DNA from: Bacillus sp. BGMRC 2118
GTDB lineage: Bacteria; Bacillota; Bacilli; Bacillales; SA4
Direction: 5' to 3'
Length of the DNA: 64,000 nt
NCBI GenBank assembly: GCA_008364785.1
Contig: VTTJ01000010.1
Coordinates: 124,001-188,000, forward strand
The notes under the pieces are model-generated. The model saw only the letters and a program-made list of their open reading frames with translations. It was not told the DNA's origin and did not search any database. Position 1 is the stretch's first letter, and every line of letters begins with the position of its first letter. The position numbers and the translations under genes are program-made. This document shows positions 42,682-51,874 of this stretch, in pieces.

Positions 42682-43296
42682 ATGGAACTGCAACTTAAAA
42701 CAAAAAAACCAACATGGAAACAATTATTTTTAGGTATTGTCGGAGTAAATGTATTTCTTGTGTTATCTTTCTTCATTTTTTTACTATGGCCTGTATCAGA
42801 TGCAGAAGTACCTATAAAAAATTTTATAGAAGAAGAACCAGGAGCAGAATTTACGATTACATCGAGCAAGCAAAATTTAAATGAGCTAGTGAATGAATAT
42901 GTAGATAAATTTATGAAGGATAAACATGACAAGTATACTGTCCAGCTTGATGAAAATGTCCAACTATTGGGGTCAATTGAAGCATTTCAGACCGAAATCC
43001 CTATCACCATTACATTAGAACCCCAAGTTCAAGAGAATGGAGACCTTGTCTTATACGCATCAGATATGTCACTAGGATTACTGAAATTGCCGGAAAAAAA
43101 GATTCTTGAATACGTGAAGAAAGAACTAACCACACCAGAATGGGTAGAGATTAATCCGGATCAGCAATTAGTCTATATTGCTGTAACTCAAATGGAAGTG
43201 AAAAGTAACTTTAAAGTAAAGGTACAAAGCTTTGATTTGAAGAATGACCAAATTAAGTTCAGAATTAAAGTACCAAATGAAACGTTAGGCTTATAG
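42682..43296 (+). CDS. ypmS: YpmS-like membrane-anchored protein (DUF2140)
   Basis: 204 residues from ATG 42682, twelve bases after the ypmR stop, with AAGGTG upstream; a GTG at 42673 is also in frame. One membrane helix (LFLGIVGVNVFLVLSFFIFLLWPV) is followed by an extracytoplasmic domain with the DUF2140 pattern: NLNELVNEYVDKFM, VQLDENVQLLGSIEAFQTEIPITITLEPQVQENGDLVLYASDM. The function is unknown; it is presumably tied to the upstream lipase-like YpmR. A MITE begins 19 bp after the stop. Confidence 0.88.
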   Translation: MELQLKTKKPTWKQLFLGIVGVNVFLVLSFFIFLLWPVSDAEVPIKNFIEEEPGAEFTITSSKQNLNELVNEYVDKFMKDKHDKYTVQLDENVQLLGSIEAFQTEIPITITLEPQVQENGDLVLYASDMSLGLLKLPEKKILEYVKKELTTPEWVEINPDQQLVYIAVTQMEVKSNFKVKVQSFDLKNDQIKFRIKVPNETLGL

Positions 43297-43315
43297 ATTC
43301 AGTCCTTTTTGTAAA

Positions 43316-43478
43316 GGCTCTTTTCGTAAACATTGTTGCTATCTTTCTAAGAAGCTCATCTTTAATCGTTTACTACAGGGCAAGTATACTTCCCTATTAT
43401 GAAAAGATGCCCCGATACCTTAAGTTTAAAGAGGTAGTCGACTTATTCGAAAAACAACAACTAATGCGGAAAACAGCC
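43316..43478 (+). mobile_element. MITE copy 8, divergent subfamily, perfect 8-bp target duplication
   Basis: 163 bp. Ends GGCTCTTTTCGTAAACATTG and GCGGAAAACAGCC are as in the main family, but the interior (about 43345-43455) differs. Flanks are the identical octamer TTTGTAAA (43308-43315 and 43479-43486). Confidence 0.85.
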
Positions 43479-43606
43479 TTTGTAAAAAACACCCTCAATT
43501 TTCACCTTTGGTTCCACTTCTCAGAATAATAGACAGTAACTAGTGAGGTATTAAGCAAGGGGTTTTTTTACTAGATTGCAGACCATGCCTATTACGTATA
43601 AAGAGA

Positions 43607-43658
43607 AACTCCTTTGTAGTTGGTTGTTTTACAACAACTTTCACAAAGGAGTTTTTTT
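43607..43658 (+). terminator. Long terminator hairpin between ypmS and ywhB
   Basis: AAACTCCTTTGT / ACAAAGGAGTTT closes an inner AGTTG/CAACT hairpin and is followed by seven T's. It lies 300 bp after ypmS; on the minus strand it could also stop ywhB transcription. Confidence 0.75.
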
Positions 43659-43689
43659 AATACAATCATTCGGTGATCATGCAAATGAT

Positions 43690-43875
43690 TTATTCGTCGC
43701 TTAGGCGCTTTCCACCTACTGCATAATGGTTTTTACTCATTTCTTCGATAAATACTACAATCTTGTCTTCTGGCGCACCTGTTGTTTCAGATACAGCTGT
43801 TGTTACTTTTTGGGCGAGTGCTTTCTTTTGTTCTTCAGAACGGCCTTCTAGCATTTTTACTGTTACGTATGGCAT
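43690..43875 (-). CDS. ywhB: 4-oxalocrotonate tautomerase family protein YwhB
   Basis: 61 residues. After removal of Met the catalytic Pro1 heads PYVTVKMLEGRSEEQKKALAQKVTTAVSET, followed by IVVFIEEMSKNHYAVGGKRLSD, the standard small tautomerase fold that forms hexamers. YwhB shows 1,3-keto-enol tautomerase activity in B. subtilis, with unknown natural substrate. The gene is divergent from ywhC as in the B. subtilis cluster, with MITE copy 9 in between, 38 bp upstream of its ATG. Confidence 0.92.
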   Translation of the reverse strand: MPYVTVKMLEGRSEEQKKALAQKVTTAVSETTGAPEDKIVVFIEEMSKNHYAVGGKRLSDE

Positions 43876-43913
43876 GGGAATTCCTCACTTTCTATTAGTG
43901 GATGATAAGAAAT

Positions 43914-44096
43914 GGCTGTTTTTGTATAGATTGTTGCTTTCTCGTAAAAATCTCAGGGAGCCGGATTTTTACCATAGTATTTAATTACTACTATACATAA
44001 AGAGAGTTGCCTTTTCTAATTCAACTTAAATTTGCTTCTAAATGGTTATACACTCAGAATAATTGTACAAAAAGCAAAAAGTATTAGAAAAGAGTC
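43914..44096 (-). mobile_element. MITE copy 9
   Basis: 183 bp, reverse orientation, GGCTGTTTTTGTATAGATTG to AGTATTAGAAAAGAGTC. Flanks TAAGAAAT and TAGGAAAT match at 7 of 8. It occupies the divergent ywhB-ywhC promoter region. Confidence 0.88.
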
Positions 44097-44214
44097 TAGG
44101 AAATACATGAACTAAAGTCTATTGGAGACTGAGGATTGCTATGTATTTCTAATTGAGTATGTAAGTATAGTATACTAATGTGAGAATTATATATAAAGAA
44201 TAGAGGAGAAGCAA

Positions 44215-44898
44215 ATGGAATTCTTTCCGTTTTTAAAGTATGGTTTGCAAGAGCTGCCTTTTGTTATTATTACCTTGCTTATTGCCTTTACCATTCATGA
44301 ATATGCACATGCATTTGTTGCGTATAAGTTTGGTGATTCAACGGCTAAGGATCAAGGGAGATTAACGTTATCTCCATTAGCTCATCTAGATCCTATTGGT
44401 ACGATTGCTTTATTTATATTAGGATTCGGTTGGGCGAAGCCTGTTCCAGTGAATCGGTTTTTCTTTCAAAAGCCACGTTTAGCAGGGGTTTCAGTTTCTC
44501 TAGCAGGACCATTCAGTAACCTGATACTTGCATTCATTGGATTTATCGTATGGTATAGTTTAGTACCACTTGGAGTTCTGAACAGTGTTTCTCCTAACGT
44601 TGGAGAGAACATCCATGTGTTTTTTGAAACATTCATATCCATTAATATTGCGCTATTTGTTTTTAATCTGTTACCATTCCCTCCACTTGATGGATACCGA
44701 GTAGTCGAGGATTTGGCCCCGACGGGAATTCGTGCTAAATTAACACAATATGAACAATACGGTTCTATCATTTTCTTGGTATTAGTCATTACACCACTTG
44801 ATCAATATACAATAAGTCCCATTTTTAACACGGCTATCCCGTTTGTTGCAGAGCTTTTATCAAATGTCACGGTCCTAATATTGAATCTGGGAACGTAA
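44215..44898 (+). CDS. ywhC: Site-2 protease family intramembrane metalloprotease YwhC
   Basis: A 227-residue membrane protease of family M50. The zinc site is in the first helix, FTIHEYAHAFVAYKFGD (HExxH), with the third ligand in the later FNLLPFPPLDGYRVVEDL (xPPLDG). The enzyme is short: it lacks the PDZ domain of RasP and has about five or six helices. Its substrate is unknown. AGGAG precedes the ATG. ywhD follows 38 bp downstream, probably in the same operon. Confidence 0.92.
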   Translation: MEFFPFLKYGLQELPFVIITLLIAFTIHEYAHAFVAYKFGDSTAKDQGRLTLSPLAHLDPIGTIALFILGFGWAKPVPVNRFFFQKPRLAGVSVSLAGPFSNLILAFIGFIVWYSLVPLGVLNSVSPNVGENIHVFFETFISINIALFVFNLLPFPPLDGYRVVEDLAPTGIRAKLTQYEQYGSIIFLVLVITPLDQYTISPIFNTAIPFVAELLSNVTVLILNLGT

Positions 44899-44936
44899 AT
44901 TCAGTACAATATAAACAAGAAGAGGAGGTCGTAAAA

Positions 44937-45452
44937 TTGGAACAAGAAAAGAAAAAGAAATCAATAGGATTTAATATCATAAAAAATGACCCGACGGACG
45001 GACACGGAGGCTTTGGTGCAGGAGGTGCGTTAAGTCTTGAAAATATTTCACCGGTATTTGTAGATCCCAAGGAAGGGGAAGCTTTTGTTGATATCGGTGC
45101 CATGCATGCACGTAGTGTGGTCGAAAAGGGTATTAAATTTTTACCAAACAAAGAGGATGTACCGAATGGGAAGTTGTACTGGCTCGTATGGGTGACGATT
45201 GAACGTTTAGAGAGTGGCCCTTACTATGCAGGAGTAACTGGATGTGAAATGACGGTGGACAGAGAAATTCGCCGTGGATTTAAGATTCTAGCAGAACATG
45301 TAAATTTAATGGATAAATCTCTTAAGCGAAAAATCATCGTCAATCATATGGATAAAAAGTCACGCGAAGTATTAGCTGAATTTCTGCAAAAGCATGATGA
45401 AGGTATGTGGAATCGTTCATCTACTCAATTAAAGGATGATCTTTTAGCCTAA
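44937..45452 (+). CDS. ywhD: YwhD family protein
   Basis: 171 residues from a TTG start, with a perfect GGAGG eight bases upstream. The whole length matches YwhD: KKKSIGFNIIKNDPTDGHGGFGAGGALSLENISPVFVDP, then GAMHARSVVEKGIKFLPNKEDVPNGKLYWLVWVTIE and the C-terminal RRGFKILAEHVNLMDKSLKRKI. It is soluble, without recognised catalytic motifs; the function is unknown. It ends at a strong bidirectional terminator. Confidence 0.9.
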   Translation: MEQEKKKKSIGFNIIKNDPTDGHGGFGAGGALSLENISPVFVDPKEGEAFVDIGAMHARSVVEKGIKFLPNKEDVPNGKLYWLVWVTIERLESGPYYAGVTGCEMTVDREIRRGFKILAEHVNLMDKSLKRKIIVNHMDKKSREVLAEFLQKHDEGMWNRSSTQLKDDLLA

Positions 45453-45566
45453 AATAATGTGAAACTTTTATGACATTTACCGGGAATGTCATAAAATAGT
45501 TGAGGTTTTTTTAGAAAAAAAGTAAACTTATTTTACAGTCTTTATTGCACTGTAAAACTAGGACAC

Positions 45567-45600
45567 AAAAAACCGCAGAGAAGATTCTCTGCGGTTTTTT
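45567..45600. terminator. Bidirectional terminator after ywhD
   Basis: AAAAAACCGCAGAGAA / TTCTCTGCGGTTTTTT, nearly perfect, with A's on one side and T's on the other. Confidence 0.92.
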
Positions 45601-45611
45601 GCATATATCTT

Positions 45612-45705
45612 GGCTATTTTCGTATATTTTGTTGCTTTTTCGTAAAAATCCCAAAGGCCGGATTTTTACCTTAGTATATAGAACCTTCTATACTTAAAAA
45701 GAGTC
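45612..45705 (-). mobile_element. MITE copy 10 (half element)
   Basis: About 94 bp equal to the 3' half of the family in reverse orientation: GGCTATTTTCGTATATTTTG, GTAAAAATCCCAAAGGCCGG, TTTTTACCTTAGTATATAGA. It stops 8 bp before the pbpG stop codon; the other half is missing. Confidence 0.75.
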
Positions 45706-45712
45706 TATATAT

Positions 45713-47785
45713 TTAATTGAACCAATTGAAAATCCGTTTGAATAGCCCTTTGTCTTCTACCTTCTCTTTCATTTTTTTCTTCTTTTCATGTTGATGTGGA
45801 AGATGATCCTGGCAATATTCTGTAGGCTCTGTACCCTCGATGAAATAGGTTAGCCTCATAACTGGACAACCTTCTGTCGCAAGGAGGCCATTATCCGGGT
45901 TAACATAAACTCCAACGACGCCGGATGTAGGTTTAAAGGCTTGTACAGGTTTTTTCTTTAATGCTTCTTCCATGACTCCTGCCCAAATAGTCTTAGAATA
46001 GGTTTTTTCATCTACTACATCTAGTGTGTAATCTTTATCGTAGCCGACCCAAACACCGGTAACGAGTTCTGGTGAGTAGCCGATCATCCAGCTGTCTGTT
46101 TTAGTCGTACCAGACTTTCCAGCGTAAATTCTCGTTAGTTGGTCTGAAATGGTTCGACCGGTAACCTTTGTATAGTCATTTAACTTTTCATCGAACATTC
46201 CAGTCATCATATGTGTCGTAACAAAGGCAGCATCTTTGTCTAATACTTGTTCCTTCGTTTTTTCCTTTTCATAAATGACCTCACCGTTGTGATTCACGAT
46301 TCTCTTAATGAAGGTAGGCTCCGTTTTCTTTCCACCGTTTGCAATGATTCCATAAGCGTTCACCATATCAATCATCTTTACTGTGGATGTTCCAAGAGCA
46401 AGTGACGGTACAGCAGGTAGCTTTCCTGTAATGCCTAATCGTCTACTTGTATCTATTAATGAGTGAACTCCTAATGACATATGAGTTTTGACAGCATAGA
46501 CGTTGTCAGATAAGGCAATGGCCTGGGCAAGTGTAATTGAATCGTTCGCGTAATAATCATTATAGTTGCTAGGTGAATAGGTTTGATCATTCTCTCCATA
46601 TTGAAAGGTTGTGTATTCACTTTTTAACATGGTTGAAGGAGTAAAGCCTTGTTCTACAGCTGTATAGTATAAAAACGGCTTAAAGGTAGACCCAGGTTGA
46701 CGCCTCGCTTGTGTAACTCGGTTAAATTGACTTTTTGAAAAATCACGTCCACCGACAAGTGCTTTTACCTCGCCATTTGCAGGGTTCGTTACGAGAATCG
46801 CTGCTTGGATTTCAGAATCAGGGTTTATGACCTCTTGCATCTTCTTTTCAGCTATTTCCTGTATGGTCGGATCCAATGTGGTATATATTTTTAAACCACC
46901 CATCTCAATGGTTCTAGGTGTAATATCTGTTTCTGAGAGTAGTGCTTGTTTAACGGCTTCTTGAAAATATGGAGCGATATCTTGTTTTTTGACATCAAAT
47001 ACACCATAGAAATTTAGTTTCTCTGCATAAATCTGTTTAGCCTGTTTTTCGGTGATAAAATCATTTTCCACCATTGAGGTAAGAATGATTCGTTGTCGTT
47101 TTTTCGCATGATCTAAATTTTCCAAAGGAGAATAGTAGGTTGGGCCTTTCGGGATGCCGGAAAGCATTGTAGCTTCTGCTAGAGTTAAGTCTTTAGCTGG
47201 CTTATTAAAATAAAAATGTGAAGCAGCTTCAATTCCGTATGCACCGTGACCATAATAGATGGTATTTAAATATCCTTCTATAATTTGTTCTTTTGTATAG
47301 TTCATCTCAAGACGCAGTGTATATAAAGCTTCCGTAATCTTCCGTTTCCACGTCTTATCATGCTCTAAAAATAGATTTCTAGCATATTGCTGGGATATGG
47401 TACTGGCACCCTGTACCTTTGCCATTGCTCGGATGTCTGCCAGTGCTGCTCCAACAATTCTCTTATAGTCAAAGCCATTGTGATCATAAAAACGCTTATC
47501 TTCTATTGCGACAGTAGCATCGACTAAATGGGGAGAGATGTCTGTTAAGGGTACCCAATATCGAGTTTGACCTTGGTGACTTTCCCCGATAATGCTGTTG
47601 TCTGTTCCGTAATAAATGGTAGACTGCGGCACAGCTAGAGGCGGAGCACCCTTCACTTTGGCATACGTTAATACACCTGCCACACCTAGAACAAGTAAGA
47701 TTGCTAGAAATAATCCTATAAATAATAGTGCGCGCACATATTTCAATGTTTGCTTTAACCGTTCATTCGTGATGACTTCCATCAT
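45713..47785 (-). CDS. pbpG: Class A penicillin-binding protein (PBP1A/PBP2d type)
   Basis: 690 residues from ATG 47785; AGGTGAG lies just upstream. One membrane helix (residues 19-41) is followed by the glycosyltransferase-51 domain, with ATVAIEDKRFYDHNGFD (catalytic E95) and QGASTISQQYARNLFL. The transpeptidase domain has GSTFKPF (Ser366-x-x-Lys), SDNVY (SxN) and KSGTTKTDSW (KTG box as KSG). It polymerises and cross-links peptidoglycan. The tail after residue 630 has two cysteines and a Lys-rich end. The place next to ywhD and speE matches pbpG (ywhE), which is sporulation-linked in B. subtilis; control here is not visible. Confidence 0.93.
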   Translation of the reverse strand: MMEVITNERLKQTLKYVRALLFIGLFLAILLVLGVAGVLTYAKVKGAPPLAVPQSTIYYGTDNSIIGESHQGQTRYWVPLTDISPHLVDATVAIEDKRFYDHNGFDYKRIVGAALADIRAMAKVQGASTISQQYARNLFLEHDKTWKRKITEALYTLRLEMNYTKEQIIEGYLNTIYYGHGAYGIEAASHFYFNKPAKDLTLAEATMLSGIPKGPTYYSPLENLDHAKKRQRIILTSMVENDFITEKQAKQIYAEKLNFYGVFDVKKQDIAPYFQEAVKQALLSETDITPRTIEMGGLKIYTTLDPTIQEIAEKKMQEVINPDSEIQAAILVTNPANGEVKALVGGRDFSKSQFNRVTQARRQPGSTFKPFLYYTAVEQGFTPSTMLKSEYTTFQYGENDQTYSPSNYNDYYANDSITLAQAIALSDNVYAVKTHMSLGVHSLIDTSRRLGITGKLPAVPSLALGTSTVKMIDMVNAYGIIANGGKKTEPTFIKRIVNHNGEVIYEKEKTKEQVLDKDAAFVTTHMMTGMFDEKLNDYTKVTGRTISDQLTRIYAGKSGTTKTDSWMIGYSPELVTGVWVGYDKDYTLDVVDEKTYSKTIWAGVMEEALKKKPVQAFKPTSGVVGVYVNPDNGLLATEGCPVMRLTYFIEGTEPTEYCQDHLPHQHEKKKKMKEKVEDKGLFKRIFNWFN

Positions 47786-47883
47786 CGACTCACCTGCCAA
47801 AGTAATCCAGAATAAAAAGACATAATACTCACCATTATTGAGAAAAAAGGGTGATTTTAAACATGAAATCGGATATTTTACTA

Positions 47884-47945
47884 CTTTAAAGCAGTGGGTG
47901 ACAGGCCCCCGTTCCTTTAAAGTGTTAAAATGGTAGATTTGCCGG
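47884..47945. repeat. Short G/C palindromic repeat, second locus
   Basis: TTTAAAGCAGTGGGTGACAG, GCCCCCGTTCCTTTAAAGTG, TTAAAATGGTAGATTTG: the same arrangement as at 5581-5640. It lies in the divergent pbpG-speE region. Confidence 0.6.
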
Positions 47946-47968
47946 TGGAATTTTTAAAAATTTTATGC

Positions 47969-47997
47969 TTAACATTTTTGATAGATTGGGCTATACT
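47969..47997 (+). promoter_or_regulatory. Probable sigma-A promoter of speE-speB
   Basis: TTAACA (47969-47974) and TATACT (47992-47997) with a 17-bp spacer, about 145 bp before the speE start. The long leader shows no riboswitch motif that I recognise. Confidence 0.5.
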
Positions 47998-48144
47998 TTG
48001 ACTTGCTGTATATTATTTGCATCAAGGCTTAACAGAAGTTTATATGGTAAAAATATGGTTTTTTATTGATGTATCAGGGAAGGATACAAAGGTAAGAAAA
48101 AGTACATACATAAAGTGGTCAATAATTAGAAAGGTGTGAATGAA

Positions 48145-48972
48145 ATGGAATTATGGTTCACAGAGAAACAAACTGAGAAATTTGGGATTACGGCAAAAAT
48201 TAAACAAACTTTACATACGGAGCAAACAGAGTTTCAAAAACTAGATATGGTAGAAACAGAAGAGTTCGGAAACATGCTGATTCTTGATGGCATGGTGATG
48301 ACGACTCAAAAAGACGAGTGGGTTTATCATGAAATGGTAGCGCACGTTCCTTTATTTACTCACCCAAACCCTGAAAATGTACTAGTTGTAGGTGGAGGAG
48401 ACGGTGGGGTTATTCGTGAAGTGTTAAAGCACCCTAGCGTGAAAAAAGCTACACTAGTTGAAATTGATGGGAAGGTAATTGAGTATTCGAAGCAATACTT
48501 ACCTGAAATTGCAGGTAAGCTGGAAGATGCTCGTGTAGAAGTAAAAGTTGGAGACGGATTCATGCACATTGCTGAAAGTGAAGCAATCTATGACGTTATT
48601 ATGGTAGACTCTACTGAGCCGGTAGGACCTGCTGTCAACTTATTCACAAAAGGTTTTTATGCTGGAATTTCAAAAGCGCTTAAAGAAGATGGAATTTTTG
48701 TTGCTCAATCGGACAACCCTTGGTTTACTCCTGATTTGATTCGTAATGTACAACGTGATGTAAAAGAAATTTTCCCAATTACACGTTTATATATTGCAAA
48801 TATCCCAACATATCCAAGTGGGATGTGGACATTTACACTAGGATCAAAGAAACATGATCCACTTGAAGTATCAGAAGAGCGTTTCCATGAGATTGATACA
48901 AAGTACTACACAAAAGAGCTTCATAAAGCTGCCTTTGTCCTACCTAAATTTGTATCAGATCTTACAAAGTAA
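48145..48972 (+). CDS. speE: Spermidine synthase (polyamine aminopropyltransferase)
   Basis: 275 residues from ATG 48145 (AAGGTG eight bases upstream). It transfers the aminopropyl group from decarboxylated S-adenosylmethionine to putrescine. Features: ELWFTEKQTEKFGITAKIKQTLHTEQTEFQKLDMVET (N-terminal beta domain), VLVVGGGDGGVIREVLKHPSV (nucleotide loop), TLVEIDGKVIEYSKQYLP, VGDGFMHIAE, and catalytic YDVIMVDSTEPVGPA. YPSGMWTFTLGSK is also conserved. It is followed 14 nt later by speB, the enzyme producing its substrate putrescine. Confidence 0.96.
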   Translation: MELWFTEKQTEKFGITAKIKQTLHTEQTEFQKLDMVETEEFGNMLILDGMVMTTQKDEWVYHEMVAHVPLFTHPNPENVLVVGGGDGGVIREVLKHPSVKKATLVEIDGKVIEYSKQYLPEIAGKLEDARVEVKVGDGFMHIAESEAIYDVIMVDSTEPVGPAVNLFTKGFYAGISKALKEDGIFVAQSDNPWFTPDLIRNVQRDVKEIFPITRLYIANIPTYPSGMWTFTLGSKKHDPLEVSEERFHEIDTKYYTKELHKAAFVLPKFVSDLTK

Positions 48973-48986
48973 GGAGGAGGGATACT

Positions 48987-49859
48987 ATGCGTTTTGATGA
49001 AGCATATTCAGGTAATGTATTTATTGGAAGTCACTCAAGCTTTGATGATAGCAAGGTCGTATTATATGGTATGCCAATGGACTGGACTGTTTCGTACCGT
49101 CCTGGATCACGTTTTGGCCCAGCTCGTATTCGTGAAGTTTCAATTGGACTAGAAGAATACAGTGCGTATCTGGACCGTGAATTAGAAGATGTAAAATACT
49201 TTGATGCGGGAGATATTCCCTTGCCATTTGGAAATCCTCAAAGAAGTATCGATATGATTGAAGAATATGTGGACTCGCTGCTAGCAAAAGATAAATTCCC
49301 ACTTGGAATGGGTGGAGAGCACCTTGTATCTTGGCCGGTAATTAGAGCGATGTACAAAAAGTATCCTGATCTAGCAATTATCCATATGGATGCACATACA
49401 GACCTGCGTGAGCATTATGAGGGAGAGCCTTTATCTCACTCAACACCAATCCGTAAAGCGGCTGAACTGATCGGACCGGAAAATGTATACTCGTTTGGAA
49501 TTCGCTCGGGGATGAAGGAAGAGTTCGAATGGGCAAAAAATGTAGGGATGCATATTTCAAAATTTGAAGTGTTAGAGCCGTTAAAGGAAATCTTACCTAA
49601 GCTGGCAGGACGTCCTGTTTATGTAACGATTGATATTGATGTTTTAGACCCTGCGCATGCTCCTGGAACAGGAACTGTTGATGCAGGAGGAATCACGTCT
49701 AGAGAACTACTGGCTTCTATTCATGAAATTGCGCGTTCAGAAGTGAACGTAGTTGGTGGAGACTTAGTGGAAGTAGCCCCAATTTATGACCACTCTGAGC
49801 AAACAGCGAACACAGCCAGCAAACTAATTCGAGAAATGATACTAGGCTGGTCTAAATAA
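48987..49859 (+). CDS. speB: Agmatinase
   Basis: This 290-residue ureohydrolase converts agmatine to putrescine and urea, supplying the upstream SpeE. The arginase-fold manganese ligands are visible: GGEHLVSWP (His), IHMDAHTDLREHYEGE (DAHTD) and VYVTIDIDVLDPAHAPGTGT (DIDVLDP). The late VGGDLVEVAPIYDHSEQTANTASKL is also typical. The start has AAGGAGG. The adjacent arginine decarboxylase is not in the window. A MITE follows the stop closely. Confidence 0.96.
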   Translation: MRFDEAYSGNVFIGSHSSFDDSKVVLYGMPMDWTVSYRPGSRFGPARIREVSIGLEEYSAYLDRELEDVKYFDAGDIPLPFGNPQRSIDMIEEYVDSLLAKDKFPLGMGGEHLVSWPVIRAMYKKYPDLAIIHMDAHTDLREHYEGEPLSHSTPIRKAAELIGPENVYSFGIRSGMKEEFEWAKNVGMHISKFEVLEPLKEILPKLAGRPVYVTIDIDVLDPAHAPGTGTVDAGGITSRELLASIHEIARSEVNVVGGDLVEVAPIYDHSEQTANTASKLIREMILGWSK

Positions 49860-49867
49860 AAAGCAAA

Positions 49868-50043
49868 GGCTCTTTTCTAAAACTTTGTTTGCAGTTAATA
49901 CAATTATTCTGCATGTACAACCAGTTTTAGAAGTAAACCTGAGGTTGGATTAGAAAAGAGTAACTTTCTTTATGTATAGTAGTAAGGTGAAAATCCGGCT
50001 TTTGGAATTTTACTAAAAAGCAACAAGCTATACGAAAACAACT
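49868..50043 (+). mobile_element. MITE copy 11
   Basis: About 176 bp, forward orientation, GGCTCTTTTCTAAAACTTTG to TATACGAAAACAACT, with the final GCC mutated. The flanks match weakly (5 of 8). It lies 8 bp after the speB stop. Confidence 0.82.
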
Positions 50044-50049
50044 ACACAA

Positions 50050-50087
50050 AAGAACCGTAGAGGATCAATCTCTATGGTTCTTTTTTC
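50050..50087 (+). terminator. Terminator downstream of speB and MITE copy 11
   Basis: AAGAACCGTAGAG / CTCTATGGTTCTT stem with a 7-base loop, then TTTTTT. It is probably the original speEB terminator. Confidence 0.88.
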
Positions 50088-50134
50088 GTTCTTCTTATTA
50101 ACAATTATATGAACCATCATTTATGAAATGGTAG

Positions 50135-50854
50135 TTAGTGAAAAATAGGAGTTGTCTTAATCGTTTGATGGTGCAGTGTAATTTGCAGCTGCTTGTTTAC
50201 ATTAATGGACGCAAAGAATACATCACTAATGTGTAATATTCCTTTTGCTTGAAGCTCTTTCTCCAGCCATTCCCTATTTAAAGAAAATTCCTCAAGTATT
50301 GCTTCGTATAACTTCCCCTCCACAATTAGTGGAATCCCGAGTGAAACGGTATTGTTAGGCAATGACAAGTCTTTTCTGGTTACAGGAGTGCTCTCTCCTT
50401 TTTTTAGTACGGAAATATTTCCACTTCCTTCAATAATGGCTAAGTGAACCTCACTAATATCGAAAATTTCCTTTTCGCGGAGCATAAGCAAAATATTATC
50501 TACTGAGTACTGAATTCGATTGAGGTTTTTTATAATCATTTCTCCATCCTGAATCACAACTGTTGGTTCAAACGTAATCAATCTGCCAAACCATCTATTA
50601 TGGATTTTTAACCTGGCAACAAGCTTTTGGAATAGTGCAATCATCACAATTGCAAAAGCAGTATGGATATGTTCAATATTCGGATCAGCAATATCAGCAC
50701 CTACAACGGCCCCTAATGTAATAATGGCTAGAAAATCAAAGATTGGAAGCTGTCCAATTGATCTTCTTCCCATGTAAAGCGTCATAAATAACACCAAAGG
50801 TAAAATGGTTACAATTCGCCCCAGTACAATGGCAAACTCCTTAATCAGTTCCAT
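50135..50854 (-). CDS. DUF421 (YetF-like) membrane protein
   Basis: 239 residues. Three N-terminal helices (VLGRIVTILPLVLFMTLYMGRRSIGQLPIFDFLAIITLG, then HTAFAIVMIALFQKLVARL) contain the family core MGRRSIGQLPIFDFL. The cytoplasmic part has EPTVVIQDGEMIIKNLNRIQYSVDNILLMLREKEIFDISEVHLAIIEGSGNISVLKK, the YetF/YdfS pattern. Family members are widespread in spore formers, and some locate to the spore membrane; no activity is known. It stands alone, with a good AAGGAGT before the ATG. Confidence 0.88.
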   Translation of the reverse strand: MELIKEFAIVLGRIVTILPLVLFMTLYMGRRSIGQLPIFDFLAIITLGAVVGADIADPNIEHIHTAFAIVMIALFQKLVARLKIHNRWFGRLITFEPTVVIQDGEMIIKNLNRIQYSVDNILLMLREKEIFDISEVHLAIIEGSGNISVLKKGESTPVTRKDLSLPNNTVSLGIPLIVEGKLYEAILEEFSLNREWLEKELQAKGILHISDVFFASINVNKQLQITLHHQTIKTTPIFH

Positions 50855-51004
50855 AAGATAAGCGACTCCTTTTAAATTAGAAAAATATGTAAATTTTTTA
50901 TTTCATTTTTACTATTTTTTACTCGTTTTTATGATATTATTTAGATTATGTTGAAATAAATTGAGAGAAAAATCAAAAAAGAGAGAAAATGTAGGGGGAT
51001 CAAA

Positions 51005-51874
51005 ATGCCACGCATACTTGAAGTAAGTCTACAGTTTATTGTGGCGTGTATGGGGATTATTTTAGTAGGGGCCATTCCTGCTTTATTTTCAGCTACAGGA
51101 GAAAGCCTGCTTAACTTTTCCCAGTACGTCAATGCATTAAAGGATATCGTAGAAGGTTTAATGCAGTATAGTACGTTAACGTATGATTGGAATGGAACAC
51201 CACGTAATCTGTTTCCATCCTTGTTTAGTCCGGTCTTGTATTCTTTGACTCTTTTAATCGGTGCTCTTTTTATTGCGTATATTGTTTCTACTTTATTAAC
51301 AATTATTACAATGGCAATACCAGAGAAGCATCGGAGTAAGACAAAATTATTTGTCTATATCTTTGAATCATTACCTGACATTTTTGTAGTATTTCTTATG
51401 CAGTTTTTTATTATTTTCTTTTACCAAAAGACAGATATTCTATTAATTAACTTTGTCACACTTTCAGAGGAGCGGGTGTATTTATTGCCAATGTTATGTT
51501 TGGCGATTTTTCCTACCATCCAGCTTTACCGTCTAAGTGTTTTGTTGTTTGAACAAGAATTGAAAAAAGATTATGTGGACTTAGCAAGAATGAAGGGTGT
51601 TACGAAGGCTGGAATTTTATTTGTGCATGTGTTGCGTAATGCTTCCATTAGCTTGTTCTTTCAATCGAAGAAGGTCATCTGGTTTATGCTCTCCAACCTT
51701 TTTATCATTGAATACTTATTTAATATTTTTGGAATTACACGCTTCTTAAGTCAATACATGACCCCGGTGCTCTTTACAATCGGTGTGTTATTATTCTTTA
51801 TTCCGATTTTCCTTTTATACAATATTACAGAAGCCGTTCTTAAGAATGTAGCAAACGGGGGAGAATCATTATGA
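51005..51874 (+). CDS. ABC transporter permease, DppB/OppB-like, divergent
   Basis: A 289-residue protein with about six helices. The first helix is followed by an extracytoplasmic stretch (residues 30-75), and the cytoplasmic EAA-type loop is DYVDLARMKGVTKAGILFVHVLRNASIS, the site that contacts the ATPase. It resembles peptide- or nickel-type permeases but is divergent. It overlaps the next permease gene by 4 nt. No ATPase or solute-binding protein gene is adjacent, so the pair either recruits shared components or is regulatory. AGGGGG precedes the ATG. Confidence 0.78.
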   Translation: MPRILEVSLQFIVACMGIILVGAIPALFSATGESLLNFSQYVNALKDIVEGLMQYSTLTYDWNGTPRNLFPSLFSPVLYSLTLLIGALFIAYIVSTLLTIITMAIPEKHRSKTKLFVYIFESLPDIFVVFLMQFFIIFFYQKTDILLINFVTLSEERVYLLPMLCLAIFPTIQLYRLSVLLFEQELKKDYVDLARMKGVTKAGILFVHVLRNASISLFFQSKKVIWFMLSNLFIIEYLFNIFGITRFLSQYMTPVLFTIGVLLFFIPIFLLYNITEAVLKNVANGGESL

